Translations under genes and position numbers: made by a program
The notes under the pieces: model-generated
Told to the model about the DNA's origin: nothing
The model's database searches: none
The model's input: only the letters and a program-made list of their open reading frames with translations
In this document: piece by piece, positions 63,031-64,000 of the stretch
Layout of the letters: every line of letters starts with the position of its first letter
How positions within the stretch are numbered: the first letter of the stretch is position 1
Assembly: GCA_022729705.1 (NCBI GenBank)
Contig: DZAX01000001.1
Span: 62,001-126,000 of the forward strand
Source: Helicobacter cetorum
GTDB taxonomy: Bacteria; Campylobacterota; Campylobacteria; Campylobacterales; UBA6016
Direction of reading: 5' to 3'
Length of the DNA: 64,000 nt

Positions 63031-63483
63031 TTATACTGGTGGCAATAAAAACAGAGGTTCGTCGGAACTTTTTAGTTTGTCCGCCTCAAATCTATTTGGT
63101 AAGGCGGCAAATGTTAGCGATGGCTTGTCTTCAAAACCTATTAACTCTATTTTACCAGTATTTGACACAAAATAACTATTTCCAAACGCTTTTATTGGCG
63201 AATTATTGTTAAAAATAAATGGTGATACGCCATAAAGTGGTATTTTTTTTATAAGAGCAAGCGATTTTAGGCATACATACGCAATTTTAAGAGACATATG
63301 ATTGCCCGGACCGTTTGTATAGTATATTTCGTCCGCTTCAAAATTTTTTAGAGCTTCATCTATCATAGCGGGTAAAACGTCGCTTGCTTTACCCTCTTTT
63401 TCATATTTTTTTATGAGTTTATTATCTTTGTATATGCCGAGTAAAAAAGGTGAAGAGACAGTTAAAAATAAAAACCTAATCAA
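63031..63483 (-). CDS. TsaB/YeaZ-like protein, short
   Basis: 150 residues in the position of the Cj0133-type gene between lpxC and thrB. Weak TsaB pattern (a Gly-Pro-Gly in TNGPGNHMSLKIAYVCLKSL, near 62-80) suggests the threonylcarbamoyladenosine partner protein, shortened relative to the usual 200 residues. The N-terminal nucleotide loop is not conserved. Confidence 0.6.
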   Translation of the reverse strand: MIRFLFLTVSSPFLLGIYKDNKLIKKYEKEGKASDVLPAMIDEALKNFEADEIYYTNGPGNHMSLKIAYVCLKSLALIKKIPLYGVSPFIFNNNSPIKAFGNSYFVSNTGKIELIGFEDKPSLTFAALPNRFEADKLKSSDEPLFLLPPV

Positions 63484-64000
63484 CCTCTAATACTCTCCAT
63501 AACGCTCTCTTTTTCGCCCTCTTTTTCAAAATTAAGCTCGACTACCTCGTAGTTTTCAGCACTTTCAAGCAGTTTTTTTGTAAGTAGATGGTTTAGTTTG
63601 TGGCTACCGGCGCTTGCTTCATAATGCCCGATAAAATGCGCCCCAAGAAGCGTCATGTCGCCTATTGCGTCAAGCACTTTGTGGCGAACAAACTCATCGT
63701 CAAATCTAAGTCCCTCGGGATTTAATATTTTAAGATCATCCAATACGATTGCATTCTCAAGGCTTCCGCCCTTTGCAAGACCTATGGAGCGAAGATATTG
63801 CACCTCTTTCAAAAATCCAAATGTTCTAGCTCTGCCTATCTCGTTTTTGAAGTTCTCTTTTGTAAAGACAAACTCATATTTTTGCACTTGTATCATCGGA
63901 TGGTCAAATTTGATTTCATAGCTGTATTTGCACTCATCGGATGGCGAAAGCCTGACAAATTTATCACCCTCTCGCACTTCAATAGCCTTTTTGACTACAA
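63480..64000 (-). CDS. lpxC: UDP-3-O-acyl-N-acetylglucosamine deacetylase (LpxC), partial
   Basis: C-terminal about 173 residues, continuing past the right edge. DHPMIQVQKYEF, ARTFGFLKEVQYLRSIGLAKGGSLENAIV, the zinc-site helix VRHKVLDAIGDMTLLGAHFIGHY and the catalytic histidine in SAGSHKLNH are present. Second step of lipid A synthesis. Overlaps the TsaB-like gene by 4 bp. Confidence 0.95.
   Translation of the reverse strand, partial: VVKKAIEVREGDKFVRLSPSDECKYSYEIKFDHPMIQVQKYEFVFTKENFKNEIGRARTFGFLKEVQYLRSIGLAKGGSLENAIVLDDLKILNPEGLRFDDEFVRHKVLDAIGDMTLLGAHFIGHYEASAGSHKLNHLLTKKLLESAENYEVVELNFEKEGEKESVMESIRG

Noticed and set aside
1..64000. CRISPR arrays, tRNA or rRNA genes
   Set aside because: No regularly spaced repeats, cloverleaf with CCA-adjacent acceptor or rRNA-like sequence was noticed in any gap.

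Overview
The window looks like a chromosome segment of a Campylobacterota (Epsilonproteobacteria) bacterium. The grounds are a periplasmic nitrate reductase operon in the order napAGHBFLD without napC, the order pyrD–M16 peptidase–dapA–FabL-like reductase–pgsA–rseP–yggS, the order lpxC–TsaB-like–thrB–ylxR–infB–rbfA–rimP–ribD, and moderately AT-rich DNA with many ATGA start/stop overlaps. I cannot name the genus.

Layout. 1–1.29 kb: a type III modification methylase running off the left edge. 1.4–10.4 kb (minus strand): the nap operon, ending in a translationally coupled PAS protein, a CRP/FNR-type regulator and a PilJ-like membrane sensor; an FNR-type box lies 60 bp upstream of napA. 10.6–18.15 kb: a SAM methyltransferase (minus), then housekeeping genes (plus) for pyrimidine, lysine/peptidoglycan, fatty acid and phospholipid synthesis, RseP and YggS. 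18.15–33.8 kb (plus): a 15.6 kb defence island that starts on the yggS stop codon. It has a PLD-SF2 helicase, then two paralogous modules (large adenine methylase, ABC-type ATPase, miniature AlbA_2/winged-helix protein), a collapsed third methylase copy, a MNT/HEPN toxin-antitoxin pair and a terminator hairpin. 33.8–42.2 kb: a FAD oxidoreductase, pdxA/pdxJ, a Ppx/GppA-like phosphatase, ilvBH, an M48 lipoprotein protease and lpxD. 42.2–42.6 kb: an internally deleted IS. 42.6–55.7 kb: cobamide genes (cbiB, cobQ, a CobD-like aminotransferase, a Cys-rich/CobT fusion, an APH-fold kinase, a BtuB-like receptor with a structured leader), split by a 5.4 kb insertion with a type IIG restriction enzyme, an orphan antitoxin-like gene and an AAA ATPase. 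55.7–64 kb (minus): an IS remnant, bioD, ppk2, ribD, rimP, rbfA, infB, ylxR, thrB, a TsaB-like gene and part of lpxC.

The most notable content is the helicase–methylase–ATPase island. Its gene set resembles the Hma (helicase, methylase, ATPase) defence architecture as I remember it. Here the methylase–ATPase–AlbA_2 unit is tandemly duplicated and diverged, with a 314-bp exact direct repeat and a deletion-scarred third copy, as expected of a locus that gains, loses and swaps specificity modules. Three unrelated DNA-methylase systems in 64 kb indicate strong phage or plasmid pressure. Secondary points are a nap promoter that fits class II FNR geometry with a matching recognition helix in the same operon, a possible new amino-acid kinase for the cobamide nucleotide loop, a candidate structured RNA in front of btuB, and three intergenic clusters of GC-rich hairpins sharing sequence.
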